64,000 nucleotides of DNA from Streptomyces sp. NBC_00582. GTDB taxonomy: Bacteria; Actinomycetota; Actinomycetes; Streptomycetales; Streptomycetaceae. How positions within the stretch are numbered: the stretch's first letter is position 1; every line of letters begins with the position of its first letter. The DNA is taken from assembly GCF_036345155.1 (NCBI RefSeq), contig NZ_CP107772.1, positions 2,356,001-2,420,000 on the forward strand. The letters run 5' to 3'. A program made the position numbers and the translations under genes. This document shows positions 21,501 to 30,728 of the stretch, one piece after another. Below the pieces are notes generated by a model, which was not told where the DNA came from, ran no database searches, and was given only the letters and a program-made list of their open reading frames with translations.

Positions 21501-24009
21501 CATCGGCTTCTTCGAGGTGGAAAAGGGGCAGAAGACCCTAGAGCACCTTGAACTGACAACCGGCGCTGAAGTCGTCGTTGAGACCAAGGAAATCACGCCC
21601 AGGGCCCAGAAGCTGGGGCAGTTGAAGCAGCCCGCACGTCGGCCGGTGATCCCCCTCAAGGACCTGGACGACTGGCTGGACTTCCTGGAAGCGATGCTGG
21701 GCACGGCGGAAGTTCCTGAGGGCACCCTCATCGACCAGTTTGAAACGCTCGACGAGCTCAAGGAGTACGAGCGAACGCTCCCTGACTTCATGGGCATGGA
21801 CACCGTCAATCCCGAACAGCGTTTCCCGTGGCTGCATACGGTGCGCGAGATCGCCGCGAGCCAGGGGTTCCTGCACTGGGAGCTGGAGTTCGCGCTCGTC
21901 TTCGCCCAGGGAGGCGGTTTCGACCTCCAGGTGGGGAACCCGCCGTGGGTAAGGCCACAGTGGAAGGAGGACTCCGTCCTCGCCGAGTACGAGCCGTGGT
22001 TCATGCTCACGGAAAAGCCGCCGGTAGCAGAGAAAAGACGGCGGCGTACAGCCGAACTGGCCAGGCCCGAGGTAGCCGCCTACCTGCTCGGAGAGGTGAC
22101 CTCGACGCTCACCACCGCTGACTTCCTCTCATCGCCACAGATGTACCCCCTGATTACAGGAAGCAAGCCCGATCTCTACCGTGCCTTCATGTGCCAAACC
22201 TGGGATCACACCGCTGCGGGCGGCAGCGTCGGGCTCATCCACCCAGATACGCACTTCAGCGGCGAGAAAGAAGCAGCTCTCCGGGAGGCCGCGTATCAGC
22301 GACTTCGTGTCCATGCCGACTTCGTCAATGCGGGCAACAGGTTCTTTCCGCCCCCAGTCGGCCGATCCAGCCACTTTGGGGTGCATGTTTACGGAGAGCA
22401 GGGTGAGATCGCCTTCGACCATCTGTCGTGGCTTTTCTCCGTCGACGCCCTGCGCCTGTCAAGCACGCAGGATGGCAGTGGTGACGCACCCGGGGTGAAG
22501 TACCGCGGAGACTGGGACGAGAGGCCGCATAGGCAGCGCGTTATCCGGGTCACTCCACAGACACTGGGCCGGTGGCAGCGACTGTCCGGGGAGTGGGACG
22601 TCCCCGTCGAACGCACCCGACTCCTGACCCCTGTGAGTACGGCAGAAGACGCCGCTATCGACGCGCTGGCCGGGTACCCACTGCGGCTGAGGGACCTGAA
22701 GCCTCAAATCACAATCGGTTTCGATGAGGGAGCCGCAAAGAAGTCCCAGTGGGGCCCCTCGAAGAACACACCTCTGATCGACTACAACACGCACCAGGCG
22801 GGGCGTGAGGACTACCGGGCTGACACCTGGAACGAGGTCATCCTCAAGGGCCCCCAGTTGGGTGTGGCTAACCCGCTCTTCAAACAGCCTAGTCAGGGCA
22901 GCGGCGAAGTACACGGGCTCGACCATGCGCAGCTACCTTCTGATGCTGTGCCGGAGTCCGAGTATCGACAGGTGGCTGACGACGACACGTACCGCACCGC
23001 GCAGGACCGGTGGCTTGATCACGCTCAGTTGAGGGCGCTACGCGAATCAGCGGCGGAGACGAAGGCCGCCAGGAGGCGGCTCGCAGAGGCGCTAAAGGTT
23101 TCGGAGACGGAGATCACCGATGAGGCGGTGGACGCTGAGCTCGTCGCCAGGTCGACGAGGCCGTATACGGAGTTCTACCGCCTGGCGTGGCGACGTCAGA
23201 TCGCTCCTGACACAGAGAGAGCACTGTTCGCAGCGGTCATTCCCCCAGGCCCCGCACATGTCCACATGGTCCAGAGCCTGGCCATGCCCAGTCCTGGCAT
23301 GACGGCCTTGGCCGCGGGCTTTTGGGCGGCCCTCCCTCTCGACTACTTCCTACGCACCACGGGCCGAGGAGATCTCCAAACTACAGGTGCGCGCCTCATG
23401 CCAGCGCCTCAGGATGACCATCCCCTTGCTTCCGCCCTCCTTCTCCGCACTCTCCGCCTCAACTGCCTCACCACCGCTTACGCCGACCTGTGGCAGGAGC
23501 TCTACGACCCCACCTGGGCCGGAGCCGAGCCGTGGGCCCGTCCCTGGGAGGGCATGGAGACGGAACTCCACGCTGTAACGCCTGAGTGGCTACGTGACAC
23601 TCCACTCCGTTCGGAGTACGCCCGGCGTGCAGCGCTAGTTGAGGTCGACGCCCTCGTCGCCGTGTGGCTCGGCATCAACGCCGACACCCTGGTCACCATG
23701 TACCGGGCCCGGTTCCCGATCATGCAGGACTTCGACCTGGTCACGTGGTTCGACGCCAATGAGCGGAAGATCGCCGGTGATCGGTACACCTACGGGCATG
23801 GGCAAGTCAAGGAACACTGGCAGCAGTTCCAGGCGTATCTGAAGGACCCGGACAACGAGTCGCCGCCCGAGGGGTACACCGCTCCCTTCTACAAGGCGGA
23901 TCGCGAGTCGGAGATGCGGGAAGCGCACGCAGTGTTCCAGGCGCGGCTGGATGCCGCGGTCGCCCGCGGTGAGTGGGACCCGGAGAAGCAGGAGGTGCCG
24001 AAGCCGTGA
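18499..24009 (+). CDS. Large N6-adenine DNA methyltransferase, DrmMI/PglX-like
   Basis: A 1836-aa class gamma-type adenine methylase. The SAM-binding motif I is CEPALGSGAF near residue 636, and the catalytic NPPW motif IV lies near residue 1146, embedded in LQVGNPPWVRP. The ~510-residue distance between them indicates a large insertion. Regions before motif I are long and helical, as in Eco57I, PglX and DrmMI proteins, where they contact DNA and recognise the site. No nuclease motif is obvious. In DISARM and BREX the methylase marks host DNA to distinguish it from phage. It overlaps both neighbours by 4 nt. At 1836 aa it is longer than I expect for DrmMI. Confidence 0.87.
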   Translation: MSTDFDSFTNRGEYLSAHYFAEQLGTDLKKGLFATWTMREGDDNDPRKTPREHLRTLRSAYHTPEVRGYFAETTQSDANDESRLRTYDNPEWTKRLASWHQDVLKALGYEPAPGELTVHRAGREHTLPVAYHGHGIVAIDCGWAADNDAALNPDGPGRLLSPQRVSSSETYETGAALASWLFQSEIGKPGGPHPRFVLLLHGGVLLLADRSAWNEGRYLAVNLDAALERNDRSQQGELATIAALFSLEMLRPGENDQTRPIDVLLKSSSANAAGVSGELRYGLQRSVEIIANEVLRRMAEPRNNVTPADIESPKIPFPRELTREALRYLYRILFLLYAEARPELGILPADADTYEAGYSMARLRELVATDEELIDEEAKNGFHLFQSLDVLFNKVNFGHRPYGAEADDDQPGDDEATRKAKADRRSEDRFGLRFEPLRSELFEPAAIRLIGRGVLDPNSDDETNPRWLDLRLRNAALHEVLRLLTMKKGKRGERGGFISYRNLGINQLGAVYEGLMSYTGIIADEELCEVAKGGDPEKGSWLIPSHRQDQYPDKTLVHYNEDDARKGLRGVKKYAKGEFVYRLAGRARETSASYYTPESLTEVTVELALKNRLDQERDADGNIIKTRASELLKFKICEPALGSGAFLNEAINQVADEYLRRRQDELGTTIPTADALTEKQKAKAYIALHNAYGVDLNATGVELAEVSLWLNTMHPGMQAPWFGLHLRRGNSLIGARRAVYAGDDVASPDKAWLKAKGALAPTRLPFLKDGAPQPLPQDAVHQFLLPCPGWAAVTGSKEAKELAKEGVEQLAAWKKGILQRPKRSTAHLNKDGSPKRDPKTKQPKAEASSQFTRLRDAARRTEFLWSLVIKRMQISEKEISRRIDVWKADPSDPEFAFMKRPEQAVPKEKVFKDLFNTVDTPYWRLKTVMDAWCGLWFWPADKASLLNGTDGVYTKPSDVSTVDSLATLLGGVPMLDGHPHGQAPKTIPAPEPQTAPRVVENIGFFEVEKGQKTLEHLELTTGAEVVVETKEITPRAQKLGQLKQPARRPVIPLKDLDDWLDFLEAMLGTAEVPEGTLIDQFETLDELKEYERTLPDFMGMDTVNPEQRFPWLHTVREIAASQGFLHWELEFALVFAQGGGFDLQVGNPPWVRPQWKEDSVLAEYEPWFMLTEKPPVAEKRRRRTAELARPEVAAYLLGEVTSTLTTADFLSSPQMYPLITGSKPDLYRAFMCQTWDHTAAGGSVGLIHPDTHFSGEKEAALREAAYQRLRVHADFVNAGNRFFPPPVGRSSHFGVHVYGEQGEIAFDHLSWLFSVDALRLSSTQDGSGDAPGVKYRGDWDERPHRQRVIRVTPQTLGRWQRLSGEWDVPVERTRLLTPVSTAEDAAIDALAGYPLRLRDLKPQITIGFDEGAAKKSQWGPSKNTPLIDYNTHQAGREDYRADTWNEVILKGPQLGVANPLFKQPSQGSGEVHGLDHAQLPSDAVPESEYRQVADDDTYRTAQDRWLDHAQLRALRESAAETKAARRRLAEALKVSETEITDEAVDAELVARSTRPYTEFYRLAWRRQIAPDTERALFAAVIPPGPAHVHMVQSLAMPSPGMTALAAGFWAALPLDYFLRTTGRGDLQTTGARLMPAPQDDHPLASALLLRTLRLNCLTTAYADLWQELYDPTWAGAEPWARPWEGMETELHAVTPEWLRDTPLRSEYARRAALVEVDALVAVWLGINADTLVTMYRARFPIMQDFDLVTWFDANERKIAGDRYTYGHGQVKEHWQQFQAYLKDPDNESPPEGYTAPFYKADRESEMREAHAVFQARLDAAVARGEWDPEKQEVPKP

Positions 24010-27000
24010 GGCCGACGCTGGAGGCGCGGGGGCTCAAGGAGAGCCTGCTGCAGTACCTGTCGACGACGTACGCGCTGACGGACGAGGGGGCGCGTGAGGC
24101 GCTGCACCGGTTCCTCGGGGACGAGACGTCGGGGATGTTCCGGGGCCCGTTCCTGAGGATCCGTACGCCGTTCACGGTCGCCGGTGAGGAATGGCGCGCG
24201 CACCTGGAGTGGCAGCGGGAGGGCTGGACGCCGTACGCCCACCAGGCTGCGGCCTTCGCGCGGTTGACGTCGGCGAACGGGCACACGCCGCAGCCGACAC
24301 TGGTGACCACGGGCACGGGCTCGGGCAAGACGGAATCGTTCCTGTACCCGGTGCTGGATCACTGCCGCCGGGAGCAGGCGGCGGGCAAGACCGGCATCAA
24401 GGCGGTCTTCCTGTATCCGATGAACGCGCTTGCCACCGACCAGGCACAGCGCATCAACGAACTGCTCACCGAGAACGAGACGGAGCTCGGCAAGCTGTCG
24501 GCGGGTCTGTATATCGGGGACCGGGCGGCGACTCGGTACGAGAAGGTCTACACGCGGCGCTCGGACATGCAGCTCTCGCCGCCGGACATCCTGATCACGA
24601 ATTACAAGATGCTGGATCTGCTGCTGCAGCGTTCGGAGGATGCCCCGCTGTGGCGGGATGCGGACATCCGCTATGTGGTGGTGGATGAGTTCCACACCTA
24701 CGACGGCGCGCAGGGCACCGATGTGGCGATGCTGCTGCGTCGGCTCGCCGCCGCGGTGGGCGCGGCTGAGGAGGGCCGGCCTCTTGGTCGTATCTGCCCG
24801 GTGGCGACGTCGGCGACGCTCGCGTCGGGGACCGACCGTGCGGGGATGGCCAGCCTGCTGGAGGTCGCGACGCAGGTCTTCGGCACGGAGTTCAGCGCCG
24901 AGTCCATCGTCGGGGAAGACCGGCTGTCGGTGGAGGAGTTCATCCCGCTGACAGAGATCAAGATGCAGCCGCAGCCGACGCCGGACGAGCTGCTGGCGCT
25001 GCCCGATCCCACCACGGGTGATGAGGCCCTGTTGGACCTTATCGAGGCCGTGACCGGGGTGCGTGATCCGGACCCGCTCGTGCTGGGCGACAACCTGAAG
25101 CGTCATTTGTTCACCCGAGCGATCATGCATGGGCTGGGTGGTGAGGTCAGGACCAGCGCCGAGGTGCTGGACGTCATGTGGCGCGCCGGGGCGGCCGGCT
25201 GGTCGGAGGCGGTGGCCAGCAGGCCGGAGCAGGCGGCCGAGGCACTGGCCCGTTTCGTGGCCCTGCTCTCCTACGCCCGCGACCCCGAGTCCAAGCCGGG
25301 GGAGCCGCGTCCCTTTGTGCATCTCGAGGTACATCAGTGGGCCCGCTCGGTGACCCGGCTGCTGCGCGGCGTGCTGCCGTGGCCGAAGGCGGAATTCCGC
25401 TGGGATATGGCGGGCATGACGGATGCCGGTGCGGCGGACAGCAACCGCATGGCGCCGGTGACCACGGCGACGTCGGGGCAGAGCGCGAATCTGTTCCTGC
25501 CGGCGATCTACTGCCGGGACTGCGGGCGGTCCGGGTGGGCGGTGTTCTCGCCGGAGAGTGACGACCACGACGTCCAGTTCGACACCTACAAGATCCGTCG
25601 CGCCTCGACCGGGCAGGACAAGATCCGGGTGCGGAACCTGATCGCGGCCTCCGACCAGGAGGCCCGCGAGGGGTCCGGGGCGGCGCCGATGCCGGCCAGT
25701 GGCCGAAGCGGCAGGGGCGCCTCTCCTGCGCTGCAGGGGGCGGGCGGGATGCTGATGGTGCTGGACGGGGCACGCAAGCGGCTGCGGCTGCCCGATCCGC
25801 TCAACGACTACGACAAGGACACCAAGGAACCCCGCCTCACGGCCCGGGACTCGGCGTTCGTTCTGGTCCACTTCGGGGCGACCGCGAATACCGCGGCCAG
25901 GGAAGACTGGTGCCCAGCATGCGGTGAGCGCAACGCGATTCGCTACCTGGGTACGGGTGCGGCGGCGATGGCGGCGGCGTCGATCACGCGGCTGTTCACG
26001 GGCGGGGAGCTCGACAAGAAGCTGCGCGAGGACAAAACGCTGATGTTCAACGACTCGGTGCAGGATGCCGCGCACCGGGCCGGGTTCGTCGCCAACCGTT
26101 CGTACACCTTCTCGCTGCGCGCCCTGCTGGCCCGGCACCTGCGCCACGATGTCCCCACGGCGCTGAACGACTTGATCGCGAACGTGGTGCAGGCAACCAC
26201 CGACAAGGACACGTTGTCCGCCGTGGTGCCCCCGGATCTGCACGGTTTCAAGGGGGTGGACCGTCTGCTGTCCGGACAGGGTCGCGGCGGCGACCTGAAG
26301 ACGTGGCGGCTGATCGGCCAGCGGCTGGCCTTCGAAGCGCTGATGGAGTTCGGATTCCGCTCCCGCAACGGCCGCACGCTGGAATTGACCCGGACCGCTG
26401 CGGCCCAGGTACGGATCGAGGATCCGGCCGCGGCGGTGGCCCTGGTCAAGCGCGTCCACGAGGAGTGCAACCGCACCGACCTGACCTTGGTTGAGCAGAG
26501 CGACGACCGGTATCTGGCGTTCCTGCGGGTTTTCCTGGAGCGGCTGCGTACCCGGGGGGCGGTGTCCCACAAGTGGCTGGACAAGTACGTGGATGAGGCG
26601 GGCACCACCCGCTATTTCATCTGGGGCAATCGTCCGCCGGGCATGCGGGCCTTCCCCAGGGGTGTGGCGGCACCAGTGTTCCTGCTGGGCCAGCCCAAGG
26701 ACCGCAGCGAGTTCGACTTCGCCACCGGCCGACTGTCCTGGTACGAGCGGTGGGCCGGGCGCTGCCTGGATGTGCCACGAGAGGTGGCGCCGGAGTTCTG
26801 GAGCCGTCTGCTGCCGGAGCTGGCCGGGGCCGGGCTGCTGTCGGCGCGCACCCCGAACGACAGCTCACTGCGCGTCTACGGGCTCAAGCCGGGCAACATC
26901 GAGGCCCTGCTGCTGGACGACGAGCAGGTGCGGCACTCCTATGTGCGATGCCCGGTGTGCTTCTGGGAGCAGACGGTCCACCCGACGCTGCTGGATCAGT

Positions 27001-30000
27001 GGCATGACCAGCCGTGCCCCTCCTACCGGTGCCGTCGAGGCCGGTTGGTGGCCGGTGACCGGCCCGAGGCCCTCGGAGTCCATCACCGCGACCGGGACTA
27101 CACCCGGGACTACTACCGGCGCCTGTACCGGAAGGCGGGGCCATATCAGGTGGTCGTCGCCGAGCACACGGGGATGCTTACCCGGGCGCAGCGGGAGAAA
27201 GTGGAGGAGGCGTTCAAGCGCGGCGGGGGCTTCAAAGACCCCAACGTGCTCTCCTGCACCCCCACGCTGGAGATGGGCATCGACATCGGCGACCTGTCCG
27301 CGGTGGTGCTGGCCGCGCTCCCGCGCCGGCCGGCCAACTACGCCCAGCAGGTCGGCCGGGCCGGGCGCCGGACCGGCAATGCGTTCTTGCTGACCATCCC
27401 CGACCGGCGCCGTCGCGACCTGTACTTCCTGGAACGTCCCAAGGACCTGATCGCGGGCACGATCGTGCCGCCGGGCTGTTATCTGTCCGCAGTGGAGATC
27501 CTGCGCCGCCAGTACCTGGCGCACCTGCTGGACCTCGCCGCAGCGGGACAGCTCGTGCGGGCGGACGGCATTGTGCTGCGCGCGATCCCGAACAAGGCGC
27601 CCGCCCTGTTCGGCCCGTCGGGCTACCTGATCGACCTGGTGGAACTGGCCATCGCCCAAGGCGAGGTCCTCGTCGACAGGTTCCTGAAGATGTTCCCCGC
27701 CGGCATCAGCGACCAGGCCAAGGCCGATCTCAAGGCGTATGCGACACACGGCTTGCGCGGCAGGGTGGAGGAAGCCGAACGCGAGTGGCGCCGCGGCCAA
27801 GAGGCGCTGCGGGCGCGCCTTCGGGAGATCGATGACGCTCACGGCGAGCTGCACGACACCGATCCCGAACAGGCACGGCAGAAAGCCGAGCTGGACGCCG
27901 AGCGGCGCGGCGTGGGCAAGCGGCTCCTGGACCTGGGTGAGACGCCGGCGCAGAGCGCGCTGTGCGACCTGGGCCTGCTGCCCAACTATGCGCTGATCGA
28001 CTCGACGACCACCTTGTCCGCGACTTTGTACGGGGAGGAGGGGATCGACCCCAGGACGGGGAAGGTGGTGTTCACCTCCACGACCACCGCCTACGAGCGA
28101 CCGCGCCGCTACGCCCTCCAGGAGCTGGCCCCCGGCAATACCTTCTACGTCAACGGTTACCGGCACGAGATCACCGGGCTGGAGATCTCCACGGGCGGCG
28201 GGCAGGCGTGGCGCACCTGGCGCGTGTGCCCGGGCTGCGGATACGTGCGCACCGAGGACGCCGCCACCGACCGCTCGCCCTGCCCGCGCTGCGCCACCAG
28301 CCATATCGCGGACGACGGCTCGTGCCTTTTCCAGATCGTCGAGCCGACCACCGTGACGTCCAGGGGCAAGCGGGACGACGCCCGGATCCGCGACGACAAG
28401 GACGACCGCGACCGCCGTTTCTACACGGTGGTGGACGCAGTCGACATCCCCATCGAAGACATCGAACCGGGCTCGTGGCGGCATGCAAAGCAGACCTTCG
28501 GCGTCGACTACTGCCGCACCGCCATGATCCGACGGATCAACGTCGGACCGGTCCGCTACGACGCCCCGGCGCGTGACGACTTCGCCGGCCACTATGTGCG
28601 GCTGAACCCGTTCCATGTGTGCACGGCGTGCGGCGCGGCGAGCGCGGACGGCAAACCCGTCTTCGACTATGACACCGATGCGCTGAGCTCCTCGGCCGCG
28701 CGCACCCCGCAGCTCAAGCACCACCGTCCGTGGTGCCCGCTGCGGCGTGGCAAGCCGGGCGGGGTCACCCAGGAACCGGTACTGCTCGCTCACCAGTTGA
28801 AGACCGAGGCCCTGCGGGTGCTGATCCCGGCCGCCACCGCGGACATCGACGCCAAGGTGCAGTCCTTCCGGGCCGCGCTACGGCTCGGGGTCGATCTGCA
28901 CTTCGGTGGTGACCCCCAGCACCTGGACACCACCGTGTCGTCCATGCCAGACGCCGAGAGCGGTGAACGCCGCTGGTTCCTGGTCCTGTTCGACTCCCTG
29001 CCCGGCGGCACCGGCTACCTGGACCGGCTCACCAAGCCGGACGCCTTCCGCGAGACCCTCGCCAAGGCGTACGACCTGCTCAAGCAGTGCCCGTGCCAAG
29101 AGGAGCAGCGCCGGGCCTGCCACCGCTGCCTGCACCGCTATGCCCCCGAGCAGTTCCAGGACGTCGTCTCGCGCAACGCGGCCCTGGCCATGCTGGAGTC
29201 GCTGCTGTTCACAGGCGAGGGAGAGGACGGCTGGGAGACCACCGAGGTCAGGCACACCGGACTCGTCGGCCTGGACAAGCAGGTCGAATCCGACCTGGAG
29301 GCCCGGTTCCTGGCCGCCCTGCGCGGCTGGGTGAGGGTCACCGACGATGCCGCCCTGGACGAGGACGGGCACGCCAGCGGGCATCTGCGCTTCACCAGCG
29401 GCTCGGACGTCATGCACTGGCGGCTGACCGCTCAGCAGCAGCTCGAAGGTACCCGGACCGACTTCACCTTCACCCGTGTCGACGGCCCGGCCCAGAGCGT
29501 CAAGGTCTATCTCGAAGGATTCCGTTTCCACGCCAGCCGTGAGCACAACCGGATCGCCACCGACGCGGCACAGCGCACCAGGCTGCGCGCCGACGGCGAA
29601 GTGGTCTTCCAGGTCACCTGGGCCGACATCGACCTGTTCGAGCAGCGCCCGACCAAATCCACACCGGTCTGGCCGCCCTACCCTGGCACCGCACAGGAAC
29701 AGGCCAAGGCCGCCTACGAGCAGTACGGCGGACAGCGCGCCCACTTCGCCGAAGCGGTCTTCGCCAACCCGATCGACACGCTGATCGCCTACCTGCGCGA
29801 CCCCGATCCCGAGCGCTGGGCCCGCCGTGCCCGCGCCCTGGTCACGGGGCTCGTCGCCACCGCCGGCACCACCCAGGTCGCCGCGACCGGGCGGCGCAGC
29901 GAACTGGTGACCGCCCTGCGCACACAGCTCGCCACATTCACCGACGGCCAGCGCAACGATGCTCCCCTCGCGCCGGACGCCGCAGGGATCGGCCCCGTCC

Positions 30001-30728
30001 ACGTCTTCCGCACCCAGGACAGCAGCGGGCTGCCGATCCTGTTCACCCTGGACGCCGCCGACCCCGAGAACCCCCGCTGGTCCGCGCTCACGGTCCTGGA
30101 CAACACGGACGCCGTCCTGGAGACGGAGGAACACAAGCTTCGCTGGCGGTCTTGGCTGTACTGGACCAACATCACGCAGTTCCTGTCCCGGGCCGGCGGC
30201 GACGGCGTCCAGCTGGCCACCAGCGACGCCGCCAGCTTCGAAGTCGAAGTCCTCGCCGTGTGCGGCGGGGTCGGTGAACTCGAGTCGCTCAACGGCGTCA
30301 CCGCTCCCGCCACTGCCCAACCCGCCGTCCTGGAACCGGAACCTGCCGCGGAGACCCCAGCTGCCCCTACCGCGGCACTGCGGGATGCGGCCTGGGACGA
30401 GGACATCCTGGAGATCCTGCGCGAGGACCCCAGCGAGGCACCCGAACTCCTGCGCCTCGCCGAAGTCCTTGCCGACCACGGCAAACGCGCACCGGTCTTC
30501 GGCTACGAACTGGGCAACAGCGGCTGGCAAGCCGAGTTCGCCTGGGACACCCCCGGCATCAAGATCGCCGTGGTGACGGCCCACCACGGCACGGACGACC
30601 CCGAGGCGCAGCGACGCGACGACGCGTACGCCGAGGCCGGCTGGACGGCACGCACCGCCGCCGAATGGCTCGACCACCTCGACGAGCTGCTCCCCCAGCT
30701 CCCCGGCACGGAAGGCACCACCCGATGA
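24006..30728 (+). CDS. Giant DEAD/DEAH helicase with DUF1998 and nuclease-like tail (DrmAB/DruE-like)
   Basis: A 2240-aa protein. Seen in order: Walker A TGTGSGKTESF near residue 100, DEFH Walker B near 226, SAT motif III near 265, a ~780-residue insertion with several CxxC pairs (zinc-ribbon-like, e.g. CRDCG, CPACG, CPVC), helicase C motifs TPTLEMGIDIG near 1084 and QQVGRAGR near 1112, more CxxC pairs, then a DUF1998-type block with the cluster C-x-C...C-x-x-C near 1693-1710. Past 1815 lies a Vsr/PD-(D/E)XK-like segment (TDFTF, VYLEGFRFHAS, QVTW), and another nuclease-like segment ends the protein. DISARM usually splits helicase (DrmA) and DUF1998 (DrmB); Druantia DruE fuses them. The GTG start (24006) overlaps the methylase stop as GTGA. 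Confidence 0.85.
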   Translation: MRPTLEARGLKESLLQYLSTTYALTDEGAREALHRFLGDETSGMFRGPFLRIRTPFTVAGEEWRAHLEWQREGWTPYAHQAAAFARLTSANGHTPQPTLVTTGTGSGKTESFLYPVLDHCRREQAAGKTGIKAVFLYPMNALATDQAQRINELLTENETELGKLSAGLYIGDRAATRYEKVYTRRSDMQLSPPDILITNYKMLDLLLQRSEDAPLWRDADIRYVVVDEFHTYDGAQGTDVAMLLRRLAAAVGAAEEGRPLGRICPVATSATLASGTDRAGMASLLEVATQVFGTEFSAESIVGEDRLSVEEFIPLTEIKMQPQPTPDELLALPDPTTGDEALLDLIEAVTGVRDPDPLVLGDNLKRHLFTRAIMHGLGGEVRTSAEVLDVMWRAGAAGWSEAVASRPEQAAEALARFVALLSYARDPESKPGEPRPFVHLEVHQWARSVTRLLRGVLPWPKAEFRWDMAGMTDAGAADSNRMAPVTTATSGQSANLFLPAIYCRDCGRSGWAVFSPESDDHDVQFDTYKIRRASTGQDKIRVRNLIAASDQEAREGSGAAPMPASGRSGRGASPALQGAGGMLMVLDGARKRLRLPDPLNDYDKDTKEPRLTARDSAFVLVHFGATANTAAREDWCPACGERNAIRYLGTGAAAMAAASITRLFTGGELDKKLREDKTLMFNDSVQDAAHRAGFVANRSYTFSLRALLARHLRHDVPTALNDLIANVVQATTDKDTLSAVVPPDLHGFKGVDRLLSGQGRGGDLKTWRLIGQRLAFEALMEFGFRSRNGRTLELTRTAAAQVRIEDPAAAVALVKRVHEECNRTDLTLVEQSDDRYLAFLRVFLERLRTRGAVSHKWLDKYVDEAGTTRYFIWGNRPPGMRAFPRGVAAPVFLLGQPKDRSEFDFATGRLSWYERWAGRCLDVPREVAPEFWSRLLPELAGAGLLSARTPNDSSLRVYGLKPGNIEALLLDDEQVRHSYVRCPVCFWEQTVHPTLLDQWHDQPCPSYRCRRGRLVAGDRPEALGVHHRDRDYTRDYYRRLYRKAGPYQVVVAEHTGMLTRAQREKVEEAFKRGGGFKDPNVLSCTPTLEMGIDIGDLSAVVLAALPRRPANYAQQVGRAGRRTGNAFLLTIPDRRRRDLYFLERPKDLIAGTIVPPGCYLSAVEILRRQYLAHLLDLAAAGQLVRADGIVLRAIPNKAPALFGPSGYLIDLVELAIAQGEVLVDRFLKMFPAGISDQAKADLKAYATHGLRGRVEEAEREWRRGQEALRARLREIDDAHGELHDTDPEQARQKAELDAERRGVGKRLLDLGETPAQSALCDLGLLPNYALIDSTTTLSATLYGEEGIDPRTGKVVFTSTTTAYERPRRYALQELAPGNTFYVNGYRHEITGLEISTGGGQAWRTWRVCPGCGYVRTEDAATDRSPCPRCATSHIADDGSCLFQIVEPTTVTSRGKRDDARIRDDKDDRDRRFYTVVDAVDIPIEDIEPGSWRHAKQTFGVDYCRTAMIRRINVGPVRYDAPARDDFAGHYVRLNPFHVCTACGAASADGKPVFDYDTDALSSSAARTPQLKHHRPWCPLRRGKPGGVTQEPVLLAHQLKTEALRVLIPAATADIDAKVQSFRAALRLGVDLHFGGDPQHLDTTVSSMPDAESGERRWFLVLFDSLPGGTGYLDRLTKPDAFRETLAKAYDLLKQCPCQEEQRRACHRCLHRYAPEQFQDVVSRNAALAMLESLLFTGEGEDGWETTEVRHTGLVGLDKQVESDLEARFLAALRGWVRVTDDAALDEDGHASGHLRFTSGSDVMHWRLTAQQQLEGTRTDFTFTRVDGPAQSVKVYLEGFRFHASREHNRIATDAAQRTRLRADGEVVFQVTWADIDLFEQRPTKSTPVWPPYPGTAQEQAKAAYEQYGGQRAHFAEAVFANPIDTLIAYLRDPDPERWARRARALVTGLVATAGTTQVAATGRRSELVTALRTQLATFTDGQRNDAPLAPDAAGIGPVHVFRTQDSSGLPILFTLDAADPENPRWSALTVLDNTDAVLETEEHKLRWRSWLYWTNITQFLSRAGGDGVQLATSDAASFEVEVLAVCGGVGELESLNGVTAPATAQPAVLEPEPAAETPAAPTAALRDAAWDEDILEILREDPSEAPELLRLAEVLADHGKRAPVFGYELGNSGWQAEFAWDTPGIKIAVVTAHHGTDDPEAQRRDDAYAEAGWTARTAAEWLDHLDELLPQLPGTEGTTR

